From assembly GCF_023146395.1 (NCBI RefSeq), contig NZ_JAGLCD010000001.1, forward strand, positions 1 to 64,000: 64,000 bases of DNA, written 5' to 3'. Source of the stretch: Aeromicrobium sp. GTDB lineage: Bacteria > Actinomycetota > Actinomycetes > Propionibacteriales > Nocardioidaceae. A program made the position numbers and the translations under genes. Shown here in pieces: positions 44,919 to 55,299 of this stretch (position 1 is its first letter; the number at the start of each line of letters is the position of its first letter). The notes beneath the pieces are model-generated. The model made no database searches. It was given only the letters and a program-made list of their open reading frames with translations, and was not told the origin of the DNA.

Positions 44919-47900
44919 ATGAGCGCGCCGCTGCTCCGGCGGCTGGCCGACCGCGTCGCGGGGCTTCCGGGCCTGACGAACGCGCTGCGCGACAGCGCCG
45001 ACGGCGTGCAGTCCCAGTCGGTGCGGGGCCCCGCTGCCCTGCGCCCGTTCGTGGCGCACGCCCTCGCGGGGCGCGCGGGGCCGGTCCTGGTCGTCACGGC
45101 CACGGCTCGGGAGGCCGACGACGCGGCGGCGGTGCTGGCCGAGACGCTCGGGTCCGAGGCGGTCGCCACCTTCCCGGCGTGGGAGACGCTGCCGCACGAG
45201 CGCCTCTCGCCGCGCTCCGACACGGTCGGCCGTCGCCTCGCGACGTTGCGCCGACTCGTGCACCCGGAGTCCAGTGCGGGGGGCACGCCGCTGCGCGCCG
45301 TGGTGGCGCCGGTGCGATCGATCCTGCAGCCGCACGTCCGTGGCCTGGCCGATCTCACGCCCGTCGAGCTGTCGGTCGGTGACGACTACGAGCTCGACGC
45401 CCTCGTGCGCGATCTCGCGGGTGCCGCCTACTCCCGGGTCGATCTCGTCGAGCGGCGGGGCGAGTTCGCGGTGCGCGGCGGCATCGTCGACGTCTTCCCG
45501 CCCACGGCCGATCATCCGGTGCGCATCGAGTTCTGGGGCGACACCGTCGAGGAGATCCGGCAGTTCTCGGTGGCCGACCAGCGCTCCCTCGAGCCGGTCT
45601 CGCGGGTGTGGGCGCCGCCGTGCCGTGAGCTCCTGCTCACCGACGACGTCAGGGCGCGAGCCAAGGCCCTGGCCGAGGGACACCCGTCCCTGGTCGAGAT
45701 GCTGACCAAGATCGCCGAGGGCCATGCGGTCGAGGGCATGGAGTCCTTCACCCCGGTCCTGGTCGACGAGATGGAGCTCTTGGTCGACCTCCTGCCGGAG
45801 CACGCCTCGGTCCTGCTGTGCGATCCGGAGCGCGTCCGCGCCCGGGCGCACGACCTCGTCGCCACGAGCGAGGAGTTCCTCCAGGCGTCGTGGGCCGCAG
45901 CGGCCACGGGCGCCGAGGCGCCGATCGACCTCACGTCGGCGGCCTTCCACACGCTCGACCAGGTGGCCGAGCACACCGTGTCGCTCGGGCACCTCTGGTG
46001 GGGCATCACGCCGTTCGGCCTCGACGCCGAGACGACGGCTGGTGGTGAGTGGGACCTGGAGGTCGAGGAGGCGCCCGAGCTGCGCGGCGACCTCGACGGT
46101 GCGGCCACCGTGATCCGCAACTGGCGCACCGAGGGGCTCGAGGTCGTGCTCGTCGTCCCCGGACAGGGCCAGGTGCAGCGCACGCTCGAGTGGCTCGCCG
46201 AGGTCGACCTGGCGGGCACCGAGATCAGGGCCGTTCAGGGCGAGGGCCAGGGCGCCGACGACCCGGAGCCCGCCGACGGAGTCGTGCGCGTGCTGTGCGC
46301 CGAGCTGCCGCACGGATTCGTCGCGCGTCCGCTCGGCCTGGCCGTCCTGACCCACGACGACCTCGTGGGCCAGCGCGCGGCCGAGAAGCAGTCGAGGTCG
46401 ATGCCGGCTCGGCGCCGCAAGCAGGTCGACCCGCTCGAGCTCACGCCCGGCGACCCCGTCGTGCACGAGCAGCACGGCGTCGGCCGGTACGTCGAGCTCG
46501 TCAATCGCGTCGTGCAAGGCGCCGCGCGCGAGTACCTCGTGATCGAGTACGCGCCGGGCAAGCGTGGCCAACCGGGCGACCGGCTGTTCGTGCCGATGGA
46601 CCAGCTCGACCAGGTCAGCCGCTACGTCGGTGGCGAGAACCCCACGCTCGACAAGATGGGCGGGGCCGACTGGACCCAGCGCAAGGCCAAGGCCCGCAAG
46701 GCCGTCCGCCAGATCGCCGGCGAGCTCATCAAGCTGTATGCGGCGCGTCAGTCCACCCAGGGCTACGCCTTCGGTCCCGACACTCCGTGGCAGCGCGAGC
46801 TCGAGGACTCCTTCGCCCACGTCGAGACCCCCGACCAGCTCGTCACGATCGAGGACGTCAAGCGCGACATGGAGCGCACCGTCCCGATGGACCGCCTGGT
46901 GTGCGGCGACGTCGGCTACGGCAAGACCGAGATCGCGGTGCGCGCCGCGTTCAAGGCGATCCAGGACGGCAAGCAGGTCATCCTGCTCGTGCCCACGACC
47001 CTGCTCGTCCAGCAGCACCACGCGACCTTCGCCGAACGGTTCGGACAGTTCCCCGTCACGATCCGCCCGCTCTCGCGCTTCCAGTCCGAGAAGGAGTCGA
47101 AGGAGACGATGGAGGGGCTCGCCGACGGCACGATCGACATGGTCATCGGCACCCACCGCCTCCTGCAGCCGGGCGTGCACATCAAGGACCTCGGACTCGT
47201 CATCGTCGACGAGGAGCAGCGCTTCGGCGTCGAGCACAAGGAGGCGCTCAAGCACCTGCGCGCCGCCGTCGACGTGCTCTCGATGTCCGCGACGCCGATC
47301 CCGCGCACGCTCGAGATGGCGATCACCGGCATCCGCGAGATGTCCACGATCGCGACCCCGCCGGAGGAGCGGCACCCCGTGCTGAGCTTCGTCGGGGCGT
47401 ACGAGGATCGCCAGGTCGTGGCGGCGATCCGGCGTGAGCTGCTGCGCGAGGGGCAGGCGTTCTACATCCACAACCGGGTGCAGAGCATCGACAAGGCGGT
47501 GGCCCGGCTGCAGGAGCTCGTGCCGGAGGTCCGGGTCGCCGGCGCCCACGGCCAGATGAGCGAGTCCGAGCTCGAGCGGGTCATGGTCGACTTCTGGGAG
47601 AAGCGCTACGACGTGCTGGTGTGCACCACGATCGTCGAGTCGGGCCTGGACGTCTCCAACGCGAACACCATGATCATCGAGCGGGCCGACGTCCTGGGCC
47701 TGTCGCAGCTGCACCAGCTGCGCGGCCGGGTCGGGCGCGGCAGCGAGCGCGCCTACGCCTACTTCCTGTACCCGCCCGACAAGCCGCTCACCGAGACCGC
47801 CCACGACCGGCTCGCCACGATCGCCCAGCACTCCGAGCTCGGTGGCGGCATGGCCGTGGCGATGAAGGACCTCGAGATCCGCGGTGCAGGCAACCTCCTC

Positions 47901-48458
47901 GGCGGCGAGCAGTCCGGCCACATCGCCGACGTCGGGTTCGACCTGTACGTGCGTCTCGTCGGCGAGGCCGTCGCGGAGTTCCGCGGCGAGACCGAGCCGC
48001 AGCGCAAGGACGTCAAGATCGAGCTGCCGATCGAGGCGCACCTGCCGACCGACTACGTGCCGAGCGAGCGGCTCCGGCTCGAGGTCTACAAGCGCCTCTC
48101 GGCCGTCGCCGACCTCGCCGAGATCGACGAGCTGCGTGCCGAGCTGGTCGACCGCTACGGCGAGCCGCCGGCCGAGACCGAGACGCTGCTCGAGGTCGCG
48201 CGGCTGCGGGTCGCGGTGTCTGCCGCCGGTGTCGAGGAGATCACGAGCGCCGGACCCAACGTCCGGTTCGGCGGCATCAAGCTGGCCGACTCGGCCCAGA
48301 TGCGGATGCGTCGCATCTATCCCAAGAGCCTCTACAAGCCCACAACCGACACCTTGCTCGTGCCGCGACCGCGGGAGGCCCAGGTCGGTGGCAAGCCGCT
48401 GGCCGGGCGCGACCTGCTGGAGTGGACGCGCACCGTGATCGACACCCTCGCCGCCTGA
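44919..48458 (+). CDS. Transcription-repair coupling factor Mfd
   Basis: 1179 aa, full length. UvrB-like N-terminal domains come first; the RNA-polymerase-interacting domain begins near DPLELTPGDPVVHEQHGVGRY. The helicase follows with Walker A GDVGYGKTEIA, DEEQRFG, SATPIPRTLEM and QLRGRVGRG, then the C-terminal TRCF domain. It displaces stalled RNA polymerase and recruits UvrA. A short GC hairpin (CCGCCC/GGGCGG, 48460-48483) follows. Confidence 0.96.
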   Translation: MSAPLLRRLADRVAGLPGLTNALRDSADGVQSQSVRGPAALRPFVAHALAGRAGPVLVVTATAREADDAAAVLAETLGSEAVATFPAWETLPHERLSPRSDTVGRRLATLRRLVHPESSAGGTPLRAVVAPVRSILQPHVRGLADLTPVELSVGDDYELDALVRDLAGAAYSRVDLVERRGEFAVRGGIVDVFPPTADHPVRIEFWGDTVEEIRQFSVADQRSLEPVSRVWAPPCRELLLTDDVRARAKALAEGHPSLVEMLTKIAEGHAVEGMESFTPVLVDEMELLVDLLPEHASVLLCDPERVRARAHDLVATSEEFLQASWAAAATGAEAPIDLTSAAFHTLDQVAEHTVSLGHLWWGITPFGLDAETTAGGEWDLEVEEAPELRGDLDGAATVIRNWRTEGLEVVLVVPGQGQVQRTLEWLAEVDLAGTEIRAVQGEGQGADDPEPADGVVRVLCAELPHGFVARPLGLAVLTHDDLVGQRAAEKQSRSMPARRRKQVDPLELTPGDPVVHEQHGVGRYVELVNRVVQGAAREYLVIEYAPGKRGQPGDRLFVPMDQLDQVSRYVGGENPTLDKMGGADWTQRKAKARKAVRQIAGELIKLYAARQSTQGYAFGPDTPWQRELEDSFAHVETPDQLVTIEDVKRDMERTVPMDRLVCGDVGYGKTEIAVRAAFKAIQDGKQVILLVPTTLLVQQHHATFAERFGQFPVTIRPLSRFQSEKESKETMEGLADGTIDMVIGTHRLLQPGVHIKDLGLVIVDEEQRFGVEHKEALKHLRAAVDVLSMSATPIPRTLEMAITGIREMSTIATPPEERHPVLSFVGAYEDRQVVAAIRRELLREGQAFYIHNRVQSIDKAVARLQELVPEVRVAGAHGQMSESELERVMVDFWEKRYDVLVCTTIVESGLDVSNANTMIIERADVLGLSQLHQLRGRVGRGSERAYAYFLYPPDKPLTETAHDRLATIAQHSELGGGMAVAMKDLEIRGAGNLLGGEQSGHIADVGFDLYVRLVGEAVAEFRGETEPQRKDVKIELPIEAHLPTDYVPSERLRLEVYKRLSAVADLAEIDELRAELVDRYGEPPAETETLLEVARLRVAVSAAGVEEITSAGPNVRFGGIKLADSAQMRMRRIYPKSLYKPTTDTLLVPRPREAQVGGKPLAGRDLLEWTRTVIDTLAA

Positions 48459-48507
48459 GCCGCCCCCGCTCCAGGCCGGGCGGTGAGGACAGGTGGAGAA
48501 TGGGTGC

Positions 48508-49140
48508 ATGAGCGACGAGCCACGCAGGACGGGCGAGGCGCTCCTGGAGCTCGTCGAGGTCATGGACCGGCTGCGCCGGGAGTGCGCCTGGACCGCCGAG
48601 CAGACGCACGAGACCCTCGCGCGCTACGTGCTGGAGGAGACCCACGAGGTGCTGGAGGCGCTCGACGCCGGCGATCCCGCACAGCTGCGCGACGAGCTGG
48701 GCGATCTGTTGATGCAGGTCGTGTTCCACGCGCGCATCGGGGCCGAGCGCGCCGGTGCCGACCGCTTCGACGTCGACGACGTCGCCCGGGGCATCACGGA
48801 GAAGCTGCGCCGGCGCAACCCGCACGTGTTCGGTGACGGCACCGCCCGGACCCCCGCGGAGATCGACGCGGCGTGGCAGGCGGTCAAGGCGCAGGAGAAG
48901 CGCGAACGGGGAGGCCGAGTCTCCGTCCACGACGGCATCCCGTCCTCGCTGCCGGCCCTGGCCTACGCCGACAAGGTCCTCAAGCGCCTGGGGGAGCCGG
49001 CCGTGGCCGATGCCGTCGACGATGCCGGCGACATCGGCGCCCGCCTGCTCGCGCTCGTGGCCGAGGCGCGCGCCGCGGGCGTCGACGCCGAGGAGTCGCT
49101 GCGCCGCACCGTCCGTAGCCTCCCCGACGCGCCGGCCTGA
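48508..49140 (+). CDS. Nucleoside triphosphate pyrophosphohydrolase MazG
   Basis: 210 aa. The first MazG domain has the metal-binding pattern EETHEVLEALDAG ... LRDELGDLLMQV; the C-terminal half is a shorter second domain. It hydrolyses NTPs, including damaged ones. The start at ATG 48508 is preferred over GTG 48493; GAGAAT 6 nt upstream is only a weak -10. Confidence 0.9.
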   Translation: MSDEPRRTGEALLELVEVMDRLRRECAWTAEQTHETLARYVLEETHEVLEALDAGDPAQLRDELGDLLMQVVFHARIGAERAGADRFDVDDVARGITEKLRRRNPHVFGDGTARTPAEIDAAWQAVKAQEKRERGGRVSVHDGIPSSLPALAYADKVLKRLGEPAVADAVDDAGDIGARLLALVAEARAAGVDAEESLRRTVRSLPDAPA

Positions 49141-50505
<1,365 letters not shown>

Positions 50506-50509
50506 GTCG

Positions 50510-51118
50510 ATGGCGGGACCGCGCGGATCCACGGGACCGGGCCGGGGGAGGACCTCCGGCCCGGCCTCGCGGGCGCGCGGTGCCGCCGGCCGCCCCACCC
50601 GGCCGTCCCGCTCGACGACCTCGTCGTCGGCCACACGCCGTCCGGGGCAGCGTGCCCCCCGCCTGTCCGACGGTGCCGGTGGCTCGCGATTCACCACCCG
50701 GGCGATGGTGCTGCTCGCCGTCATGGTCCTGCTGATCGCGTCGTACACCGCCTCCTTGCACACCTGGTGGCAGCAGCAGCAGGAGATCCGCGCGACCGAG
50801 GCGAAGATCGAGGCCCAGAAGACCGCGATCGCCGAGCTCGAGGACGACGCCGCGCGCTGGGAGGACCCCGCCTACATCGAGCAGCAGGCTCGCGCCCGGT
50901 TCGGGTGGGTGCTGCCCGGGGAGGTCGGCTACCGCGTCGTCGACGCCGACGGTCAGGTCGAGGGCGACGTGCCGCAGCTGGCCGAGCCGCCCCGCGAGAC
51001 GGCACCGGGCTGGTCCGAGAAGCTCTGGGACAGCACCAAGGTGGCCGGCCAGGAGCCGGTGAAGCCCACGGCGCCCCCGGAGGACCCGAACGAGCCCCTG
51101 CAGCCGGAGAGCCAGTGA
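50510..51118 (+). CDS. Septum formation initiator, FtsB/DivIC family
   Basis: About 202 aa. A long basic disordered cytoplasmic N-terminus (about 1-60) is followed by one transmembrane helix (AMVLLAVMVLLIASYTASL), a coiled-coil (QQEIRATEAKIEAQKTAIAELEDD) and the conserved PAYIEQQARARFGWVLPGEVGY. It acts in the divisome. ATG 50510 lies 4 bp after eno. GTGA overlap with DUF501. Confidence 0.92.
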   Translation: MAGPRGSTGPGRGRTSGPASRARGAAGRPTRPSRSTTSSSATRRPGQRAPRLSDGAGGSRFTTRAMVLLAVMVLLIASYTASLHTWWQQQQEIRATEAKIEAQKTAIAELEDDAARWEDPAYIEQQARARFGWVLPGEVGYRVVDADGQVEGDVPQLAEPPRETAPGWSEKLWDSTKVAGQEPVKPTAPPEDPNEPLQPESQ

Positions 51119-51660
51119 CCAGTCAGTTCACCCGTCCCGCGGGCGTGGTGCCGCCGACCGAGGTCGATCTCCGTGCGGTCCGCGACCAGCTCGGGCGGCC
51201 CGCCCGTGGCGTCGTGACGATCGCGTCGCGCTGCCCGTCCGGCCATCCGAACGTGGTCATGACCGAGCCCCGTCTGCCGGACGGCACTCCGTTTCCCACG
51301 CTGTACTACCTCACGTGTCCCCGGTTGGCCGGGGCGATCGGCACGCTCGAGGCCGCCGGGGTCATGGCCGACATGAGCCAGCGTCTCCGCCAGGACGAGG
51401 AGCTGGCCGCGGCCTACCAGCGCGCGCACGAGGCCTACCTCACCGAGCGCGAGGCCATCGGGCACGTGCCCGAGATCGACGGCATCTCGGCCGGCGGCAT
51501 GCCGACCCGGGTCAAGTGCCTGCACGTGCTCGTGGGCCACGCGCTCGCGAAGGGGCCTGGCGTGAACCCGCTCGGCGACGAGGCCGTCGTGATGCTCGGC
51601 GACTACTGGGGCAGCTCGAGCTGCGCGCCCGAAGGCGCCGGGGAGCCGGTCGCAGACTGA
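51115..51660 (+). CDS. DUF501 domain protein
   Basis: 181 aa. ARGVVTIASRCPSGHPNVVMTEPRL, FPTLYYLTCPRL and GGMPTRVKCLHVLVGHALAKG with conserved Cys/His match DUF501, a family found next to eno-ftsB and ppx in actinobacteria. The function is unknown; the Cys/His pattern could bind metal. GTG 51115 is coupled to ftsB. Confidence 0.9.
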   Translation: MTSQFTRPAGVVPPTEVDLRAVRDQLGRPARGVVTIASRCPSGHPNVVMTEPRLPDGTPFPTLYYLTCPRLAGAIGTLEAAGVMADMSQRLRQDEELAAAYQRAHEAYLTEREAIGHVPEIDGISAGGMPTRVKCLHVLVGHALAKGPGVNPLGDEAVVMLGDYWGSSSCAPEGAGEPVAD

Positions 51661-51663
51661 TCT

Positions 51664-51800
51664 CGGTGGTCGAGTGGGCTCGAGGGACGAGAGCCCGTAT
51701 CGAGACCGGTCCAGGTCCTCTGGGCCGGGTCGCGGGCTGGTTCCGGTGGTCGAGTGGGCTCGAGGGACGAGAGCCCGTATCGAGACCGCTCCAGGTCCTC
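51664..51800. repeat. Two direct copies of the REP-like repeat
   Basis: CGGTGGTCGAGTGGGCTCG ... GTATCGAGACCG followed by TCCAGGTCCTC occurs at 51664-51720 and 51744-51800 (80-bp period, one difference). It is the same family as 1-210. GGGCTC/GAGCCC can form a stem. It lies between DUF501 and ppx, 51 bp before the ppx -10. Confidence 0.85.
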
Positions 51801-51850
51801 GGAGCCGTGGCCACCCGCGGGGGTGACCTCACGACCCGACCTCCCGCAAC

Positions 51851-51856
51851 TAGGGT
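51851..51856 (+). promoter_or_regulatory. -10 element, leaderless promoter of ppx
   Basis: TAGGGT, 7 nt before ATG 51864. Confidence 0.6.
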
Positions 51857-51863
51857 GGACGCC

Positions 51864-52793
51864 ATGAGACGCGTCGCGGCGATCGATTGCGGGACCAACT
51901 CGATCAGGCTCCTGGTCACCGATCTGGGACCGGACGGCACGGCCCACGACGTCGTCCGCGACATGCGTGTGGTCCGGCTGGGGGAGGGCGTCGACCGCAC
52001 GGGTCGGCTCGATCCTGCCGCGATCGAGCGCACCGTCACCGCGACGCGCGAGTACGCCCTGACGATCGGCGAAATGGGGGTCGACGTGGTCCGGTTCTGC
52101 GCCACCTCGGCCGCCCGTGACGCCGAGAACGCGGGCGAGTTCCGGGCTGCGATCCACGCCGTGCTGGGGCAGGACCCGGAGATCCTCACGGGTGACGCCG
52201 AGGCCCGCGCCTCGTTCCTTGGCGCGACCTCGGAGCTCGGCCCCGACGACGCGGTCGTGGTCGACATCGGGGGAGGCTCGACCGAGCTCGTGCGTGGTGT
52301 GCACGGCGAGATCGGCTCGGCCGTCTCGCTCGACATCGGGTCGGTCCGGCTGACCGAGCGGTTCCTCGCCAGCGACCCGCCGTCGATCACCGAGATCACC
52401 GACCTCGTCGACCACCTCGACGCACTGCTCGCCCCGGCGGTCGCCGGCTGGGAGCCGGTCGAGCGGTTCATCGGTGTCGCGGGCACCGTCACGACGGTCG
52501 CGGCCCATGCGCTGCAGCTCTCGTCCTACGACAGCGAGCGCATCCACGGAGCGCGTCTGCCGGTCGACCAGGTGCGCGAGGCCTGTCTCTCGCTCGTGCA
52601 GATGCCGGTCGTCGATCGCCGCCACCTGCCCTTCATGCACCCGGGACGCGCCGACGTCATCGGCGCCGGGGCCCTGATCCTCGACCGCCTGCTCGAGCTC
52701 GCCCCGCTCGCGACCGATGAGGTCCTCGTGAGCGAGCGCGACATTCTCGACGGCATCGCCCGGAGTGCGGCCGAGGCGTCGCCCGCGTCGTGA
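51864..52793 (+). CDS. Ppx/GppA phosphatase family (exopolyphosphatase)
   Basis: 309 aa, ASKHA fold. AIDCGTNSIRLLVTD (phosphate 1), VVVDIGGGSTELV (phosphate 2) and FIGVAGTVTTVAA are present. It is the short actinobacterial form without a C-terminal HD domain. It degrades polyphosphate or pppGpp. It is leaderless. A tRNA-Leu gene follows. Confidence 0.93.
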   Translation: MRRVAAIDCGTNSIRLLVTDLGPDGTAHDVVRDMRVVRLGEGVDRTGRLDPAAIERTVTATREYALTIGEMGVDVVRFCATSAARDAENAGEFRAAIHAVLGQDPEILTGDAEARASFLGATSELGPDDAVVVDIGGGSTELVRGVHGEIGSAVSLDIGSVRLTERFLASDPPSITEITDLVDHLDALLAPAVAGWEPVERFIGVAGTVTTVAAHALQLSSYDSERIHGARLPVDQVREACLSLVQMPVVDRRHLPFMHPGRADVIGAGALILDRLLELAPLATDEVLVSERDILDGIARSAAEASPAS

Positions 52794-52809
52794 CGGCCGT
52801 GGCCTTGAC

Positions 52810-52815
52810 TAGGCT
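52810..52815 (+). promoter_or_regulatory. -10 element of the tRNA-Leu gene
   Basis: TAGGCT with only 6 nt before the tRNA 5' end, so transcription may start at or very near nucleotide 1 of the tRNA. TTGACT (52805-52810) partly overlaps it. Confidence 0.55.
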
Positions 52816-52821
52816 GACGCC

Positions 52822-52895
52822 GCTCCCGTAGCCCAATCGGCAGAGGCAGACGGCTTAAACCCGTCCCAGTGTGGGTTCGAGCCCCACCGGGAGCA
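52822..52895 (+). tRNA. tRNA-Leu (UAA), type I structure
   Basis: 74 nt. Acceptor GCTCCCG/CGGGAGC, anticodon arm GACGG-CTTAAAC-CCGTC (anticodon TAA), T arm GTGGG-TTCGAGC-CCCAC, discriminator A. The variable region is only 5 nt (CCAGT), whereas normal tRNA-Leu has a long variable arm. From memory, mycobacteria carry a similar leuX-type gene after ppx2. A hairpin CGTCGG/CCGACG (52901-52918) follows and overlaps the trmB stop. Confidence 0.8.
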
Positions 52896-52908
52896 CGTCA
52901 CGTCGGGC

Positions 52909-53643
52909 TCAGCCGACGCGCACCGCCGTGAGGTCGTGGATCTCCCGGCCGGCGGCGATGCCCTTGGCCTCGAACCGGGTCAGCACGCGGCCGCCCCACC
53001 GTTCGCTCGGGCCGCCCTCGAAGTCGGGGGAGCCGGCCACGACGTCGGCCATCTGCGCGGCGTACTCGGCCCAGTCGGTGGCCAGGCGCCACACGCCGCC
53101 CGGCTTGAGCACCCGCGCCGCCAGCGCCGCGAACTCCGGGGTCACGAGCCGGCGCTTGTGGTGCTTCTTCTTGTGCCACGGATCGGGGAAGTTGACCCAG
53201 AGCTCGTCCACGCTGGCCTCGGGGATCATCGTGGTGAGCGCCTCGGCGGCGTTGACGACCGCGAGCCGGACGTTGGTGAGCTCGCCGTGCCGCACGCCGA
53301 TCAGCGTCTGCGCGACGCCGGGCACGTAGACCTCGAGCCCGAGGAAGTCGGTCTCGGGCGACTCGCCGGCGGCGTGCAGGATGACCTCGCCGCGACCGCT
53401 GCCGATCTCCACCACGAGCCGGCCGGCCCGGCCGAACTCCGCCGCGGCGTCGAACCGGTGGGCCGGGTGCACCGACGTCGAGGGGCCGTCCTGCGGGACG
53501 TCGAGCACGACCCGATCGGCGAGCAGGTCCCAGGCCTTCTGCTGGCGCGGGTTCAGGCGGCCACCGCGCCGGGTGAACGAGACCGGCTCGGTCCGGAAGC
53601 GCCGCTCGGCAGGATCTGGACGGGTGTCGGCCGAATCGGACAT
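52909..53643 (-). CDS. tRNA (guanine46-N7)-methyltransferase TrmB
   Basis: 244 aa. SAM motif LVVEIGSGRGEVIL, then VDELWVNFPDPWHKKKHHKRRLV and TDWAEYA. The start at ATG 53643 follows TAAGGT (53651-53656, minus strand) by 7 nt, so it is leaderless. Convergent with the tRNA-Leu gene. Confidence 0.94.
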   Translation of the reverse strand: MSDSADTRPDPAERRFRTEPVSFTRRGGRLNPRQQKAWDLLADRVVLDVPQDGPSTSVHPAHRFDAAAEFGRAGRLVVEIGSGRGEVILHAAGESPETDFLGLEVYVPGVAQTLIGVRHGELTNVRLAVVNAAEALTTMIPEASVDELWVNFPDPWHKKKHHKRRLVTPEFAALAARVLKPGGVWRLATDWAEYAAQMADVVAGSPDFEGGPSERWGGRVLTRFEAKGIAAGREIHDLTAVRVG

Positions 53644-53692
53644 GGTGCGCACCTTATCCAGCACGTCACGATGGGCCGATGAAGGCCACGAC

Positions 53693-54220
53693 ATGACGAG
53701 CGACGCGATCGAGCCCGACGAGAAGGACTGGACCTGGGTCCTGCGCGAGCCGTGCCCGGAGTGCGGGTTCGTCGCCGCCGCCGCGGACCCGGCGGGCGCC
53801 GGCTCCGCGATCGGTGCGCACGTCGAGCGGTGGCAGCGGGTGCTCGTGCGTCCCGACGCGGCACGGCGGTCGCGCCCCGATCGCTGGTCCGACCTCGAGT
53901 ACGCGTGCCACGTCCGCGACGTCTTCGCGGTCTTCACGGGACGGATCGACCAGATGATGGCCGAGGACCCGGCGCACTTCGCCAACTGGGACCAGGACGC
54001 CGCAGCCCACGACGGCGACTACGCCCACGCCGACCCGGCGCGCGTCGCCGGAGACCTGGCGGTCGAGGGCGACCGCTTGAGCGGGGCGTTGGCTCGGGTG
54101 GGCGACGGCGACTGGCAGCGCCGCGCCGTGCGCTCCAACGGCTCGACGTTCACGACCGCGACGCTCGTGCAGTACCTGCTGCACGACCTCGAGCACCACC
54201 TGGTGGACGTCGGCGCCTGA
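53693..54220 (+). CDS. DinB-like/mycothiol-dependent-type helical protein
   Basis: About 175 aa. A helical bundle with GAHVERWQRVL, DLEYACHVRDVFAVFTGRIDQM and LVQYLLHDLEHHLVDV supplies His residues of the DinB metal triad (H in YACHVRD, HDLEHH). This type is often annotated as a methyltransferase or DinB superfamily protein. The substrate is unknown. GAAGG lies about 7 nt before ATG 53693. Confidence 0.8.
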   Translation: MTSDAIEPDEKDWTWVLREPCPECGFVAAAADPAGAGSAIGAHVERWQRVLVRPDAARRSRPDRWSDLEYACHVRDVFAVFTGRIDQMMAEDPAHFANWDQDAAAHDGDYAHADPARVAGDLAVEGDRLSGALARVGDGDWQRRAVRSNGSTFTTATLVQYLLHDLEHHLVDVGA

Positions 54221-54304
54221 GCGATCGGAACGGGCGCCAGGACGCCCGGATCAGTTGCGCACAGCAACGGCACAGGCGGGAGCAAAACGTCGGTATCGTG
54301 CGTT

Positions 54305-54310
54305 GTATAG
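54305..54310 (+). promoter_or_regulatory. -10 element of the Bax-inhibitor-like gene
   Basis: TATAGG in context TGTATAGGGT, giving a leader of about 45 nt with GGAGGGAA before ATG 54360. No clear -35. Confidence 0.45.
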
Positions 54311-54359
54311 GGTGAACCCATCAGGCTCGATGATGCGAGCCGACCTCCCGGAGGGAATC

Positions 54360-55226
54360 ATGCACAGCTCGAACCCCGTCTTCTCCCGCAACGAGAGCTT
54401 CAACGGCCGCTCGTCGTCGGTCCAGACCGACCCGTCGCAGTGGACCATCGACACCGGCGCCCAGCCCGGCTACGCACCGCCGACCGCTGCGTCGAGCGAT
54501 CGCATGACGATCGACTCGGTCGTCGAGAAGACGGCCGTCACGCTCGGCATCGTCATCGCGGCCGCCGCCGTCGCGTGGGTCGTGATCGGTCAGATCTTCG
54601 TCGGCGAGAACTCGATCGGCCAGCAGGTCGTCGACCAGTCGGCCGTCAACACCGCCTACGGATTCGCGATCGGCGGCGCGCTCGTCGGCTTCGCCCTGGC
54701 GATGGTCAACTCCTTCAAGAAGGTCATCAGCCCGGCCCTGGTCATCGGCTACGCGGTCGCCGAGGGTGTCTTCGTCGGAGCGTTCTCGAAGATCGTCGCG
54801 ACCTTCGTCGGCGACACGAGCATCGTCTTCCAGGCGATCGTCGGCACGTTCGTCGCCTTCGGTGCGACCCTCGCGGCCTACAAGTTCTTCAACATCCAGG
54901 TCACCGACAAGTTCCGCAAGGTCGTCACGATCGCGATCTTCGCCTTCGCCGGTGCCACGATCGTCAACCTGCTGCTGTCGCTCACCGGCGTCGTCGACAA
55001 CGGCGGCATCCGTGGCTTCAACACCCTCGGCCTGGTCGTCTCGGCCTTCGCCGTCGTGCTCGCGGTGCTGATGCTCGTGCTCGACTTCGACTACATCGAG
55101 AAGGGCGTGCAGGCCGGTCTGCCCCGTCGTGAGTCGTGGCGCGCGGCCTTCGGCCTGACGGTCACGCTGGTGTGGCTCTACATCGAGATCCTGCGCATCC
55201 TGGCGATCCTGCGCGGCGACAACTGA
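54360..55226 (+). CDS. Bax inhibitor-1/YccA-like membrane protein
   Basis: 288 aa. A soluble N-terminus of about 60 aa is followed by seven transmembrane helices with GYAVAEGVFVGAFSKI and DFDYIEKGVQAGLPRRESWRAAFGLTVTLVWLYIEILRILAIL, typical of the actinobacterial Bax1-I branch. It is possibly a calcium leak channel or membrane-stress protein. Ends before a strong terminator. Confidence 0.9.
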   Translation: MHSSNPVFSRNESFNGRSSSVQTDPSQWTIDTGAQPGYAPPTAASSDRMTIDSVVEKTAVTLGIVIAAAAVAWVVIGQIFVGENSIGQQVVDQSAVNTAYGFAIGGALVGFALAMVNSFKKVISPALVIGYAVAEGVFVGAFSKIVATFVGDTSIVFQAIVGTFVAFGATLAAYKFFNIQVTDKFRKVVTIAIFAFAGATIVNLLLSLTGVVDNGGIRGFNTLGLVVSAFAVVLAVLMLVLDFDYIEKGVQAGLPRRESWRAAFGLTVTLVWLYIEILRILAILRGDN

Positions 55227-55237
55227 CGCAGTCCTGA

Positions 55238-55277
55238 CAGAACGCCCCCGACCGGTACTCCGGTCGGGGGCGTTCTG
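55238..55277. terminator. Strong bidirectional terminator
   Basis: 18-bp perfect arms (CAGAACGCCCCCGACCGG at 55238-55255 and its complement at 55260-55277) around TACT. It lies between the convergent Bax-like and SGNH hydrolase genes. No long T-run. Confidence 0.85.
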
Positions 55278-55299
55278 CGTGCCGCGTGGATGCAGCTGG

